From: Nymphaea colorata
Taxonomy: Eukaryota; Streptophyta; Magnoliopsida; Nymphaeales; Nymphaeaceae
Direction: 5' to 3'
DNA: 60,000 bases
NCBI RefSeq assembly: GCF_008831285.2
Contig: NC_045138.2
Location: forward strand, 5,673,205 to 5,733,204
Shown: one piece after another, positions 1 through 10,991 of the stretch
Position numbering within the stretch: position 1 is the stretch's first letter
Layout of the letters: every line of letters starts with the position of its first letter
Position numbers and translations under genes: made by a program
Notes under the pieces: model-generated
What the model saw: only the letters and a program-made list of their open reading frames with translations
What the model was told of the DNA's origin: nothing
Databases searched by the model: none

Positions 1-17
1 AAGCAACTCAGCTTAGA
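1..17 (+). pseudogene. Sliver of a B-type CYP82 exon 2 before the gap
   Basis: These 17 bases are identical to 22291-22307, near the 3' end of exon 2 of the B2 P450. The match includes the CAG codon that B1 (CCG), A1 and A2 (CTG) do not have. I infer that another B-type CYP82 copy, a unit 0, ends just left of the gap. Seventeen bases are too few to judge whether that copy is intact. Confidence 0.6.
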
Positions 18-117
18 NNNNNNNNNNNNNNNNNNNNNNNNNNNNNNNNNNNNNNNNNNNNNNNNNNNNNNNNNNNNNNNNNNNNNNNNNNNNNNNNNNN
101 NNNNNNNNNNNNNNNNN
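18..117. other. Assembly gap (100 N)
   Basis: Exactly 100 N, a conventional placeholder for a gap of unknown size. The left flank is the end of a B-type P450 exon and the right flank is the middle of a copia pol gene. By analogy with the other units, about 3 kb of intergenic DNA, the 5' part of an A-type P450 and about 2 kb of copia should lie between them, so the real distance is probably several kilobases. Confidence 0.95.
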
Positions 118-2253
118 AAATGTTATTTCATTGATTATTGGAAATGATGAGTTTGGATATTATTTTCAATATGATAAAGCGAAGAAAATTATTAGACATA
201 ATGACATAGTGTTCAATGAAATGGCTCTGTACAGAGAGTGATAGTCTTATGTCTGATAAGATGAACATCATGACACAAATGAAGACATTGTAGAACTTCA
301 AAAGTCTGTGAAGATGATGTTGCAATTAAGACTCAAGATAGAAACAGTCAGATGGAACAAGAACCAAGCACATCCAACCTCCATTGAGGAGATCAAGTAG
401 AAGACCAAAACCAAATCGAATATATTCTCCTTATTTATATTACTTACTGTTAACTGATGTCGGAGAACACGAGTGTTTTGATGAAGCAATGCAGGTTACA
501 GATTCAATTAAGTGAGAGTCAACTGTGAAAGAAGAGATGGACTCTTTCATGCTAACAGAACATGGAAACTAACTGAGCTTCCTTGTGGAAAGAAGTCATT
601 GCAAAACAAATAGGTATACAAGATTAAATAAGAAGCAGCAGGAAGAAAAAAGTATAAAGCAAGGTTAGTAGTGAAAGGTTTTCAACAAAAAGAAGGTATA
701 GATTATACATAAATTTTCTCTCTTGTTATTAAACTAACTACTATAAGATTGGTATTAAGTTTAGTTGCAGCTGAAAATTATATTTGGAGCAACTAGATGT
801 AAAAACTGCATTCTTTCATGAAGATTTGGAGAAAGATATTTATATGATGCAACCTGAATGTTTCTAGGTACAAAAAAATGAAAGCCTTGTATGCAAGTTA
901 GAGAAGAGTCTCTATGGTTTAAAACAGGCACTAACATAGTGGTAGAAAAAGTTTGATAACTTTACGGGAAGAAATGCCTTTAAGAAGTGTGATATGGATC
1001 ATTGTTATTATTTTAAGAACTTGATAGTTGTTATATAATTTTACTATTATATATGGATGATATGCTTATTACATGCTCAAATTTGCAAGAGATCAATTCT
1101 TTGAAAGAACAACTATCAAAGAAGTTTGAAATGAAAGATCTAAGTGCTGCGAAACAAATCTTTGGGATGAGAATAAGTAGGAACAGTAAGACAGACACCT
1201 TAAATTTGTCTAAACAAAATTATATTGAGAAGATCTTGTGCAGGTTTAAGATGCAAAATGTCAAACCTATTAGTACGCCGCTTGCTAGTCATTTCAAATT
1301 GTCCAAGGATTTGTCACTCAAGACAAATGAAGAGCATGAAAAATGTCAAGGATAGGAACTTTAGGTATGAGCCTTTGTTTTAAGAAAAATGAATTTCTTT
1401 TGCATGGCTTTGTGGATGCAGATTTGGGTGGTGATCTTGACAGCAAGAGAAGCACCACTGGGTACATTTACACCATAGAAAGAACCTGTATTAGTTGGGT
1501 TTCACAACTTCAAAAAGTTGTTGTGTTGTCTACTACTGAAGTTGAATATATTGTAGATACAAAAGGCAGTAAAGAGATGATTTGGCTAAAGACTATTCTA
1601 AAAGAATTGAATGTAAAGGAAGAGAAGTGTTCTCTCTTATGAAAGTCAAAGTGCAATTCATTTAGCCAAGAATTCAGTGTTCCATGCTAAAACAAAGCAT
1701 ATTGATTTGAAGTATCATTTCATTAGAGATTTGTTGGAAGAGAAGATACTATCTATTGAAAAGATTCGTGAAACAGAGAATCCAACAGGCATGTTGACAA
1801 AGTCAGTGACTGCTAAGAAACTGAGGTTATGTTTAACCTTAGTGGTCTCCAAAGTTGATTGATGAGAAGGCATCGCACAGGTTGAATATGTGATATACAA
1901 GCACTTGATCTATAGTGCGAGATTGTTGATGTATGGAACTTGATCTATACTAGACACTCAATACGATGTTGTGGATCCAGTGGTGCTTCTCTTGCTTAGA
2001 GGCTCGTGCTTTTTTTTTATGTAAAGGCATTTATGTTATTTTGTATAAATGCAGGTTGCCATAATCCTTATGTTGTGAGGGAGACTATAGTTTCTTCTTT
2101 GGTCTTCTCTCTAAGAGTGAATAGTGAAAGATCTGTGCGACCGTGAACGTAAGAGATATTGCTCTGAACCATGTAAATCTTTGTTTTTTTCCTTGTTGCT
2201 TTTATCCCTCTCTTGAGAGTGCGAGAGGAGAGTTTTATGTGTTGTTCCTAACA
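118..2253 (+). mobile_element. Copia-1 element in A1, 3' part (RT, RNase H, LTR)
   Basis: This is the 3' half of a Ty1/copia retrotransposon of the TNT1-94 kind. It runs from the integrase-RT linker through reverse transcriptase and RNase H to the 3' LTR. The RT active-site YMDD is visible shortly after 1053, and RNase H is in the frames at 1343-1642 and 1677-1862. The RT is broken by stops (for example TAG after PECF near 866) and frameshifts. RT and RNase H are joined by a deletion that is also present in A2. It lies inside exon 1 of P450 copy A1; its 5' half is hidden in the assembly gap. It is non-functional. Confidence 0.9.
1924..2253 (+). repeat. 3' LTR of Copia-1 in A1
   Basis: The LTR begins TGTTGATG after the purine-rich AGTGCGAGAT tract and ends CCTAACA. 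TGTT and AACA give the short terminal inverted repeat expected of copia LTRs. P450 exon 1 resumes at 2254 with CCTTC, a slightly mutated copy of the CCTTT target duplication seen at A3. Confidence 0.85.
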
Positions 2254-3555
2254 CCTTCACCGGTCATCCGTCGTTAGAAACTTTTGAACGCCTTGGACAT
2301 CGTCCTCAAGTCACTGGAAACGGTACTTTGATTTGGACGGTGAATGAAAGAGTTTAGTGAAGCTTTGAATGAGTTTGTCAATCTACTTGGTACGTTCATC
2401 GTCTCTCCTCAAAGCCATGAAGAGCGTTCACCTTAAGATGGATGAAGTTGCCTCGGCTTGGCTTGCAAGCACCGCCGGAAGAAATCCAATAGCGCCAGCC
2501 AGAGAGAGACCTGATTGACGTGCTCATTAAAGAATTCATTAAAGAATTAGAAGACGGCCACCGGTATGGTACGTTACCACCTCTCCCTCTTTCCTCCTGT
2601 TTGTTCTTATGTTTGTTCTTAAGTAAAGAAAACACTAAAATCGCTAAGCTATTGTCAACCGCCATTTGCTGGGAATTTCCAAACGTCAAACTTGAGAGAT
2701 TTTGGCAGTAAAAAAAAATATACATAACATACTTATCGTGCGTTTGACAGTTTGGATTTCAGATTCTTTTGTCACATACCACGCCAGGTTTATATGAGAT
2801 TTATGGATTTCAGACCCGAAGTAATCAAACTCATCTTTTGTTTTTCTAATATTTAATTATCAAAAAGTTTGGTCGCCATGTCTATTTAATATTTTGGATT
2901 TTTCTTACTAACCGATTTTGATGTTTGTTTCTTTTTGTGATTTAAGTTATTTTTTTATAACTTTCACCATTTTCTTGTCATTTTAGCTTGTGCCATCACC
3001 TTGCCAACTATTTAACCAGATTTCTTTCCATCGAGCTCTCATCATCCTTACCAAATTTCATATTTTTATTTTGTAACTTCTTTTTAGAAAATTTTCTAAG
3101 ACATCCTTAAAAATAATTAAAAGAAAAAGACACTTAACCTGAACTTTCATATTGCTAAAAATACCCTTAGGCTTCGCACTACTAATAAAAAGCTTTTTTT
3201 TTCAAAAAGGCCACAATTTCTAAGCAGATTTGTTAATTTGTATTATTTTTTTACTGCTTCGATAACATTAATGCATGATTAGTTATATCTAAATGACTTT
3301 GTTTTCTATCTATATACTTAAAACAATTATAAAATTTTTTTTGTTAGCGTTATAATGATTTTGAAGGAAATTAAACCTAAATACAATTAATTTACTTGTC
3401 AATTTAGCAAGAAAAGCAGAGACATTCCCTCTTTCCATTGCCTTCAAGGTGCAAGGTTGTTTTTGGTCCTTAAGATGCTCCTACACGAATCAAACTGACG
3501 ATCAGACAACAATCTGTCAATCCGACCAACTACAGTCTACACACAATTGATGCAC

Positions 3556-3559
<4 letters not shown>

Positions 3560-3587
<28 letters not shown>
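3560..3587. repeat. (TA)n microsatellite in A1 intron
   Basis: A run of alternating T and A in the A1 intron. The same site is slightly longer in A2 (about 17750-17779), and in A3 it has become a compound TA/TG repeat (about 47010-47056). It is a fast-changing marker for the three units. Confidence 0.9.
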
Positions 3588-3591
<4 letters not shown>

Positions 3592-3630
3592 ATACAAAAA
3601 GTGAAAACATATAGGTTGCGTTTATTTCAC

Positions 3631-3682
3631 CATGGATTTGAGATTCTCTGTGATCTGATATCCCTAGGATCTCAAATCCATG
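3631..3682. repeat. Perfect 14-bp inverted repeat in A1 intron
   Basis: The arms CATGGATTTGAGAT (3631-3644) and ATCTCAAATCCATG (3669-3682) are exact reverse complements, separated by 24 nt. The surrounding 3620-3960 contains further GATTTGAGATC-like words in both orientations. This suggests a small palindromic, MITE-like repeat. Equivalent arms are at 17823-17874 (A2) and 47099-47146 (A3). Confidence 0.7.
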
Positions 3683-4687
3683 AATTTAAGATCATATATC
3701 TCTTCCTCCCTCTCTCCCCCACCCAAAAAAAAAAACTGATCTTAAATTAATGGTTTTGAATAAGGATGTGTGGTTCTCTTTGATTTCAAATTCTCGAGAT
3801 TTGAGAACTATGGATCCTCGTGATTTGAGACCTATAGGTTTATTATCAGACCCCCATCCAATTTTATATTTAAAAGGCGTTTGATTGCCTTGGATCTGAA
3901 ATTTAAGGTGATTTGGGATCATTGTGAATCTCAAATCCACATTTTTTGCCTCACACCCCCTCAAATCTCAAATTCTTCTTTTTCACATATTGGTAAAAAT
4001 CTAGTGTTTGTTGGTCTTACACAAAAGGGACTTTACTGATGACCCTTTACTTCCTCTGATAACAAATCACACTTGAGTGGCCTCTCTCTCTCTCTCTTCA
4101 CAACACCACATATCTTAAAGAAAGCCCAAGATGAATTGGACTACCATGTGGGCAAAGACCAACAAGTGGACGAATCAGACATCAACAACTTGCCTTACTT
4201 GCAGGCCATAGTCAAAGAGTCAATGCCCCTATACCCAGCAACACCGCTTTTGCTCCCACACGAGTCAATGGAACCCATTCAACTTGGTGGGTTCGACGTG
4301 CCAGTTGGCTCAACGCCGTTCGTTAACGCGTGGAAGATTCATCGCGACCCGACATTGTGGACGGACCCAGAAGAGTTCAAGCCAGAGAGGTTCTTGAGCA
4401 GCAACAATGAGATGACCAGCTTTGGTGGTCAGGACTTTTCCTTCTTGCCATTTGGGTCAGGAAGGAGGTTCTGCATTGGCTGGCGGATGGCCATGCAATT
4501 TATTCACTTAACTTTGGCACGCTTGCTGCAGGGCTTTGAATGGTCTACGCCCATGGATGAGCCGATTGACATGACCGAGGGACATGGCCTAGTCCTGCCC
4601 AAAGCAACTCTGTTTAGAGTCCTTTTGAGGCTTCATCTCCCTTCTAGTGTGTGCTATAATATTTCCAATGATATGGCAGATTCATAA

Positions 4688-6352
4688 TTTGAAACGAAGA
4701 ATGAGGTCATAAGAAATTAGAATGTTAGATAAAAGGAAAATTGTGGATGTTGCATGTTAATTAATTGATATCAGTTGGGGTGTTTGAATAGGTAATAAGT
4801 CTCATTTCCAAAGGGTTTGCTGCAACGGCCGGGGCAGCGGATTGTAGGCGGCCAGTTCCTTCAATTATTTTTCCATTTTTAAGAAATGAGTAAAAACTTT
4901 TAAAATATCTGTAGAAAATTTTACTACCAATAATAATTCTGTAATCAATAGCGTCATGTATGTGATTTCTGTATGCATAGTTCCATGGATGGACATTCCA
5001 TTTCAATATACGTAATGTTATTCTGGAAACAAATTACAATGCATACAGAAACATTCATTTAGATAATAAAATAAGATAACATTTTCACGATAAAATACTA
5101 AAGTAGTAGTGATCCAAAGGGAGCTTAAAAGTGAACAAAAGAAGTACCATCTAGATCTATCCAACCATTTACGTTGCCTTTGATTACAGCAGATTTGATA
5201 TCCACTGTTTTTAAATCCGAACCCAAATCCAATTTCAAATTCACACTTTTATACCAAACTGGGGATTTAAAAGACTAACAAGAAGAAGCTCTTGGCAAGA
5301 CGGAACATATACCTCCCAAAATAATCCCGCATAGATTTTTCTTGCACCACAGAGTTTGTGGTTTTTTTTTTTTTTTGCGTATTGAGGTGTAAAAATGACT
5401 CATCTATAAAAGAGACAATCCTACAAAGATAAAAGATGGAAAGTGGAAGATATAAAGTCCTCAATATGTTTGTTTTCTTTTTTGAAAACGGCAAAAATGT
5501 CCCTATGCCTTTTTTGGTGTGCATTTATTGCATGCACTAGGGTGGTGCTCACAACTGGATCCACCTAGTTCTTTTGTGGTTGGCTTTCTAATGTGTGCAA
5601 AATTTTTTAATGTCTACATAAATTAAAGCACATTCATATTTAATATTGTCATAGTGTCCCATTAATCTACTCCATAGATTCATGGGATCATGACACATTG
5701 CTCATATTATCAAATGGTCTCAATCTGGTCCACAGGAATGATGCGGCTGTCGTGGATTATATGGTTCTAACAATTCAATCAGTCTCCAAAATATCATATT
5801 GCAAACGATAGAAGAATGCTATTGGTAGTAAAGTCTAAGTCTAAGAAGGAGGCTACCATCATTGTCCTATAGTGATCTCTTGTGGGGTGGACAAGATCTC
5901 CAAGCCCAATCATCAATGAAACTCATCCATATATGAGGAATATTGATTGGTATAAACCAAACAAATAGGTCAAGGACAAAAACCAAACCTTTAACTATGA
6001 TGTTTAAAGCGTTTTTTTTGGAAGTATAACCGTACCAATATGATATTAAGGATAGGTAATATGATATTAAGGATAGGTTGATGTGAAATATATATTAATT
6101 TGATCCATTTCTAGGTTTTAATAGTTTTTTTATGACAAGAAAATAAATGAATGGCTGTCATAGCGTCTACATTTTGATAATAGAAAAAACAACATTTTTC
6201 GTGTGTAAAAACAAGTTGATTCAAAGCACGTGTTATATCAAAATATTTTTTTATAAATATATTAGAATGGTTATATTTTATTTTAAGATAACTTTTTAAC
6301 CAAAAAATTAAAATGTTTATTTCTTTTTTTCTCTTAGCTAAGTGTTTTGTGG
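4688..6352. other. Intergenic spacer A1-B1
   Basis: AT-rich non-coding DNA between A1 and the B1 promoter. It is repeated almost unchanged at 18880-20537 and in diverged form at 48159-49375. The part from about 5850 resembles the promoter-proximal region upstream of A2 and A3 (about 11880-12310). That fits A and B being old tandem duplicates of each other. I see no gene or RNA in it. Confidence 0.7.
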
Positions 6353-6362
6353 TATATATATA
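6353..6362 (+). promoter_or_regulatory. TATA box of B1
   Basis: TATATATATA lies 56 nt before the ATG at 6418. It is followed by ACAAACATAGCTACC, and the same block precedes the A2 (12252), B2 (20538) and A3 (24236) start codons. This conservation supports it as the core promoter. The transcription start is not visible. Confidence 0.65.
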
Positions 6363-6417
6363 CAAACATAGCTACCAAGCACCAAGCACCAAGACTGAAA
6401 ATACCCTCACCACATCT

Positions 6418-9252
6418 ATGGATTCCATCAGGCTGGTAGCAGAGGGTTTAGCAGCTCTGCTCGCTCTTTTCTTCATCTGCAATATTTGGCAAAAGAAGAA
6501 AAGAGAAGCAAGAGGCCGACTACCAGAACCGGGCGGTCGTTGGCCAATAGTCGGACACCTTGGCCTGCTGACGGGAACCACACCTCTCTATAGAACTCTC
6601 GCTGCTCTTTCAGAGAAGCTGGGGCCTCTCTTCAGTCTCCAATTGGGACAAAGGCGTGCCATTGTGGTGAGCAGCATGGACCTCGCCAAGGAGTGCTTCA
6701 CTGTCAATGACCGAGCCTTTGCCGGTCGGCCTCAGCTAGAAGGTTGGAAATGCCTTGGCTACAATCGTGCCATGTTCGTATTCAGCCCATATGGACCTTA
6801 CTTTCTTGAACTCCGCAAGATCGTCGCCAACAAGCTGCTCTCAAGCCAGCAACTCCGACTGGTCAAACACATCCAGGTCGACGAAGTGGGTTCCTTGGTG
6901 CAGCGATTGTATCGCAGTTGCAGCAACCTTGAGCCGGTTGAGATGAACCATCATTTGACCTGGTTGGCTATGAACATCGTCCTCAGGGTGGTCGCCGGAA
7001 AACGGTACTTTGATTTAGGCGGTGAAGGAAAAGAGTTTAGAGAAGCTCTCGGTGAATTTAACAATCTAGTTGGTACGTTCACCCTCTCTGACGCGATCCC
7101 GTGGCTGGGGTGGCTAGATCTGAGTGGCCACCTGCAGGCCATGAAGAGGGTTCACCAGAAGATGGATGAAGTTGCCTCGGCTTGGCCTGCAGAGCACCGC
7201 CGGAAGGAGTCCAGTGGCGCCGGTGAGGAGAGTGACTTGATGGACGTGCTCATTAAAGAATTAAAAGACGGCCACTTGTCGGAAAATCATCAAACTGACG
7301 CTATAATTAAGGCCACCGCTACGGTGCGTTACCACCTCTCTCTCTTTTCCTCTTTTTTTTTCCTAAGGTAAAACTTGAGAGATTTTGACAATAAAAAAAT
7401 ATGTGCATAACATACATGCTTGGCGTTTGACAGATTGCATCTAAGATTCATAGGACTTGAAAACCGTGGTTTTAGATCTGACTTTTCTCTTTCAATCTTA
7501 ATTCTAACCTTTAAGCTTTCGACATAGAGAAGTAAAATAAGAATGTCAAGTATGAATCTTAGGTCGCATGATTCTTTTGTCATATCAACAAAAGCAAACC
7601 ACGTCAGGTTCATGTGAGATTTATGAATTTTGAGAACTGAAGTAATAAACTCCCCTGAAGTTTAATTTTCTAATGGTTAATTACCAAAAATCTGGGTGAC
7701 CGTGCTTTTTTCTATTCTAAATATTTCAGATTCTTCTTACTAACAGATTTGGATATTTGCTTCTTTTGGTGATTTAGTTTGAAGCATGTTTTATAACTTT
7801 AAGCATTTCTTGCCAAACCAAGCTGATTAAGTAAACGTTTTACCACCCTATTTAAACTGATAAGATTTTGGGTCCTTCTCATCGCCTAATTTCTGTTTGC
7901 AACATGGGAAGCCAAAAAACTAAGAGAAATGAGAGTATCATATATACACAGTATATTAATACTAGAAGAGTTTTTCGGTTGTGCTTGATTCCACATGGAT
8001 CTTAGATCTAAGGAATCACAAATCCATGATAGATAAAATCCACATTTCAATCAAATTGTGAGCTTCCCATGATAGATAAAATCATGGCCCCTGATTTTAA
8101 ATCTTCAAGATTGGAGATCCATATATTTAAGAGAGCTTCCCCACAATCTTAAATCAGGCATGTTTTTATAGTTTATATCCGAGGGGTGTTTGATAGCCTC
8201 AGATTTGAAATTCAAGGTGATTTGGGTTCATTGGGAATCTCAAATCTACATGCGTTAGGTCAGATCCGACATCAATTGTAAGGTTTTATTTATAAACTAA
8301 GGATCTCAGTTCTTCTTTTTCACATAATGGCAAAATCTAGGGTTTGTTTATGTTGTAGTTCTACATAAAAGGGATATTAGATCAGCCTCTGAACTGGGAT
8401 CTCATGCTACCAGCCACACATTTAGTAGTTTCCGTAAAGTTCAAATGGCTTTTCACTGAATGTTCTTTGCTCTATATACATTTAAATCATTCCTCTGATA
8501 ACAAATAAAAGAAATTGCTCCATACCTACTTTTTATTCATGTTTGCTTGTAGCACTTTCAATTCTCTAGCATCAGTAAAGGGCATAGATCTGTTTACTAC
8601 CAATCTCCATTGTAATGAATTATTCCAGGTTTTGGTAGTAGCCGGGACAGAGAGCACGGCAGTCACACTTGAGTGGGCTCTCTCTCTCTTGCTAAATAAC
8701 CCACATCTCTTAAAGAAAGCCCAAGATGAGTTAGACTGCCAGGTCGGCAAAGAGCGACAAGTGGATGAATCAGATCTCAGTAACTTGCCTTATTTGCAAG
8801 CTATAGTCAAAGAGACAATGCGCCTACACCCAACCGGACCACTTTTGGTCCCACACGAGTCAACGGAACCAGTTCAACTTGGTGGGTTCGAGGTGCCGGT
8901 TGGCTCAATCCTGTATGTTAATGTGTGGAAGATTCATCATGACCCGACATTGTGGATCGACCCAGAAGAATTCAAGCCAGAGAGGTTCTTGAGCAGCCGC
9001 AATGTGATGACCGGCTTTGGTGGTCAGGACTTTGCGTTCTTGCCATTTGGATCGGGAAGGAGGATCTGTGTTGGCCGGCGGATGGCCATGCAAGTTCTTA
9101 ACCTAACTTTCGCATGCTTGCTGCAGAGCTTTGAATGGTCTACACCCATGAATGAGCCGGTTGACATGACCGTGGGACATGGCCTAACCCTGCCCAAAGC
9201 AACTCCGCTTAGAGTACTTTTGAGGCCCCGTCTCCCACCCCACCTCTATTAG
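6418..9252 (+). CDS. CYP82-type cytochrome P450 (B1), intact
   Basis: Microsomal P450 monooxygenase, expected to use O2 and NADPH through a P450 reductase at the ER. The substrate cannot be read from sequence. Exons are 6418-7323 and 8629-9252; the 1305-nt phase-0 intron has GTGCGT donor and TTCCAG acceptor. The product is 509 residues, normal for the family. Visible parts: N-terminal membrane anchor (residues 5-24), hinge LPEPGG (35-40), I-helix AGTEST (307-312), ExxR as ETMR (364-367), PERF (419-422), heme loop FGSGRRICVG with Cys449, and the CYP82-like end RLPPHLY. Odd point: the C-helix WxxxR motif reads FLELR (129-133), so the Trp is Phe. The start is the first ATG after the TATA box, shared by all copies. 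CYP82 assignment rests on overall motif resemblance, not on a search. Confidence 0.85.
7324..8628 (+). other. Intron of B1
   Basis: Phase-0 intron between ...KATAT and VLVVAGT. Its second half (about 7980-8330) contains repeated GGATCTTAGATC and GATTTG-type words like those in the A introns. The B2 and B3 deletions both end in this part of the intron, near 7866-7962. Confidence 0.85.
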
Positions 9253-9286
9253 TTACTTGTTTTTAGTATTAGTTACTTGTTTTTAG
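9247..9286 (+). repeat. 20-bp tandem duplication over the B1 stop codon
   Basis: The unit TATTAGTTACTTGTTTTTAG occurs twice in a row (9247-9266 and 9267-9286). The first copy contains the last Tyr codon and the stop. B2 and B3 have a single copy, so the duplication is private to B1. It does not change the protein. Confidence 0.9.
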
Positions 9287-9339
9287 TGTATGCTATAACA
9301 TTACCAATAATATGGCAGGTTCATGGTTTCATTTTTGAG

Positions 9340-9345
9340 AATAAA
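9340..9345 (+). terminator. Candidate poly(A) signal of B1
   Basis: AATAAA lies 88 nt after the stop codon, in a T-rich context. It is also present downstream of B2 and B3. Plant poly(A) signals are loose, so this is only a candidate. Confidence 0.4.
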
Positions 9346-10826
9346 CTTTTCCAGTTGAATTCAAAATGAATAAAGAGGTGATAAGAAATTGGAATGTTAG
9401 AGAAAAGGAAGTTCTGGGTGTTGCATGTTAATTGATCATGTTGGGGTGTCTGAATAGGTAATGAGTTTCAAGGAGTATAGTGTAGCTGGTTGGATTAGTG
9501 GATCAGTCAAAACATAGTCAATTTCAAATTGAATTCTTGTGGATGCTACTTTTTTTGTCTTAAAACTACCGTAGACACTACTCTCTAAGTTGATGGAAGC
9601 AACCATAAGCTCATCTGGGTGAAGTTTAAGGTATTTCAACCTCTCACCTCAGCGGTGGGTTCCCTCCTGCGCACCCAAACTGAATAAATAACGACGGAAG
9701 TGGGGTGAAACAGTTTGTGATGCATATTTTAATTTGAAATTGATGCATGGATTGGTGCGGTGCCACAAATTAATCTATAGTTCTGCAGAATCAATTTCTT
9801 ATGATGGGGTGACCTATGAAAAATATAAATTGAAGGAAAAAAAGTATTCAAAACATTCTGTCTGTCTTATCCAAGCTCGCACACATCGTAAAAGTACTAT
9901 GTCTCATGATTGTTGTTGCACATATGGTCGAATGAGGTATATTTGATGGATTTTTGTGATATTATCGCCGCCATGTTTGATTGGCTGAGCTATACAGTAT
10001 GAAAATTTAAAGGAAAACACGGTAACATTCTGGAAATCGCGAAATAAAATTGGCACACGTTGGCCAGATTTTGAGCGCTGATAGGTAAAATTAAAGCAGA
10101 GAACAACTAGTTTTTTAGTAATAATATAAAACAATTTTTAACATAACCGTTGGGTTAGATCACCTCATTGTGGAGGATCCTATCCAAACCCAGGTGGAAG
10201 GTGAAAAGGCTTTTTTTTGCACTCGTACTTGAGTGGAAAGCATTGAAAAGATGCAAATAAGAAACAATTTTGTGGATTGAAATTACAAAGTTTAAATAGA
10301 AGAGGGAAGAAAAGGGGGATTGGATGTTTTTATGTGATTCTTGGCTTGGGGTTTTCTTCTTCGTTGCTTGGGGTTTTTATGTTCTCTACTCACTGGAAAC
10401 CCAGATGGGGTACAAGTAAACCCTTCAATTTGAGGGTTGCGATTCAAACTTTTACATCCCAAGAATGTAGCACTCATGGGAACTGAATGACATATCTTCT
10501 AATCATCTACTTATCCGATGAACTATACTATGTCCCTTAAATCTATTGGGTGGAGTTTTTCAGTTGCTAACGGAGGAATTTTAATGTTTTTTTGTTTTTA
10601 CCATATTAAAATTATACATTGTTGAAAAATCATCACTAACATGGTATGATATGATAAAACAGCCAGAGACATATTTAATGCTTGTGAGCTGTGGGAACTT
10701 CCCCTCAACCCGTATTAGACATGTTTCCCCACGGCCTGACGGCCCCCCCTAGAGGGAGGAGAAGGCCCCACTGGCCACCACCGGGGCCCACATGTCATGT
10801 GGGAGAGGAGCCCATTAAATAAGCTC

Positions 10827-10991
10827 TTACCCCACTCTAAACACTCATAGAACTTTACTGCTTTTACCCCACTCTAAACACTCACAGAACTTTACTGTCT
10901 AGATTTTCTGTCTCATGATTGTTTTCTCTATTGTCCAAATCATTATTGGCTTGATTTTCTATCTCATGATTGTTTTCCCTATTGTCCAAAA
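10827..10991. repeat. Two adjacent short tandem or near-tandem duplications
   Basis: A 37-bp unit beginning TTACCCCACTC occurs twice (10827-10863 and 10864-10897, one mismatch in the shared part). Directly after it, a 39-bp segment beginning GATTTTCT occurs twice with a 51-bp period (10902-10940 and 10953-10991). Both lie in the segment unique to the B1-A2 spacer. Confidence 0.85.

Larger units (their letters stand above)
2254..4687 (+). pseudogene. CYP82-type P450 pseudogene A1 (3' part)
   Basis: The rest of exon 1 follows the copia LTR (2254-2578). It encodes the MKSVHLKMDEVAS stretch of the mid-P450 region and ends at a GT donor at 2579. A 1.5-kb intron follows, then a truncated exon 2 (4067-4687). 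Exon 2 lacks its splice acceptor and the I-helix oxygen-binding motif, because 157 nt present in B1 are missing. The PERF motif and the heme loop (FGSGRRFCIG) remain. The ExxR motif reads ESMP, so its Arg is lost. The natural stop region is deleted, giving a 14-residue read-through tail. It cannot give a functional enzyme. Confidence 0.9.

Noticed and set aside
3631-3682. Inverted repeat as a transcription terminator or microRNA precursor
   Set aside because: It is an intron-located palindromic repeat with only 14-bp arms and many similar words nearby. A MITE-like origin is simpler.
4073-4687. Open frame of 204 residues taken as a complete small P450 gene
   Set aside because: It starts at a TTG inside exon 2, lacks the splice acceptor and I-helix, and aligns to B1 only as a truncated exon. 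The copy at 18265-18879 is the same case.
8515-8628. Upstream extension of the exon 2 frame in B1
   Set aside because: This is intron sequence. A clear TTCCAG acceptor at 8628 and the phase-0 match to exon 1 place the exon start at 8629.
9734-9946. Small ORFs in the spacers (also 11799-12140 minus and 22761-22961)
   Set aside because: Reading frames are not conserved between the repeated units and no recognisable domain is present.
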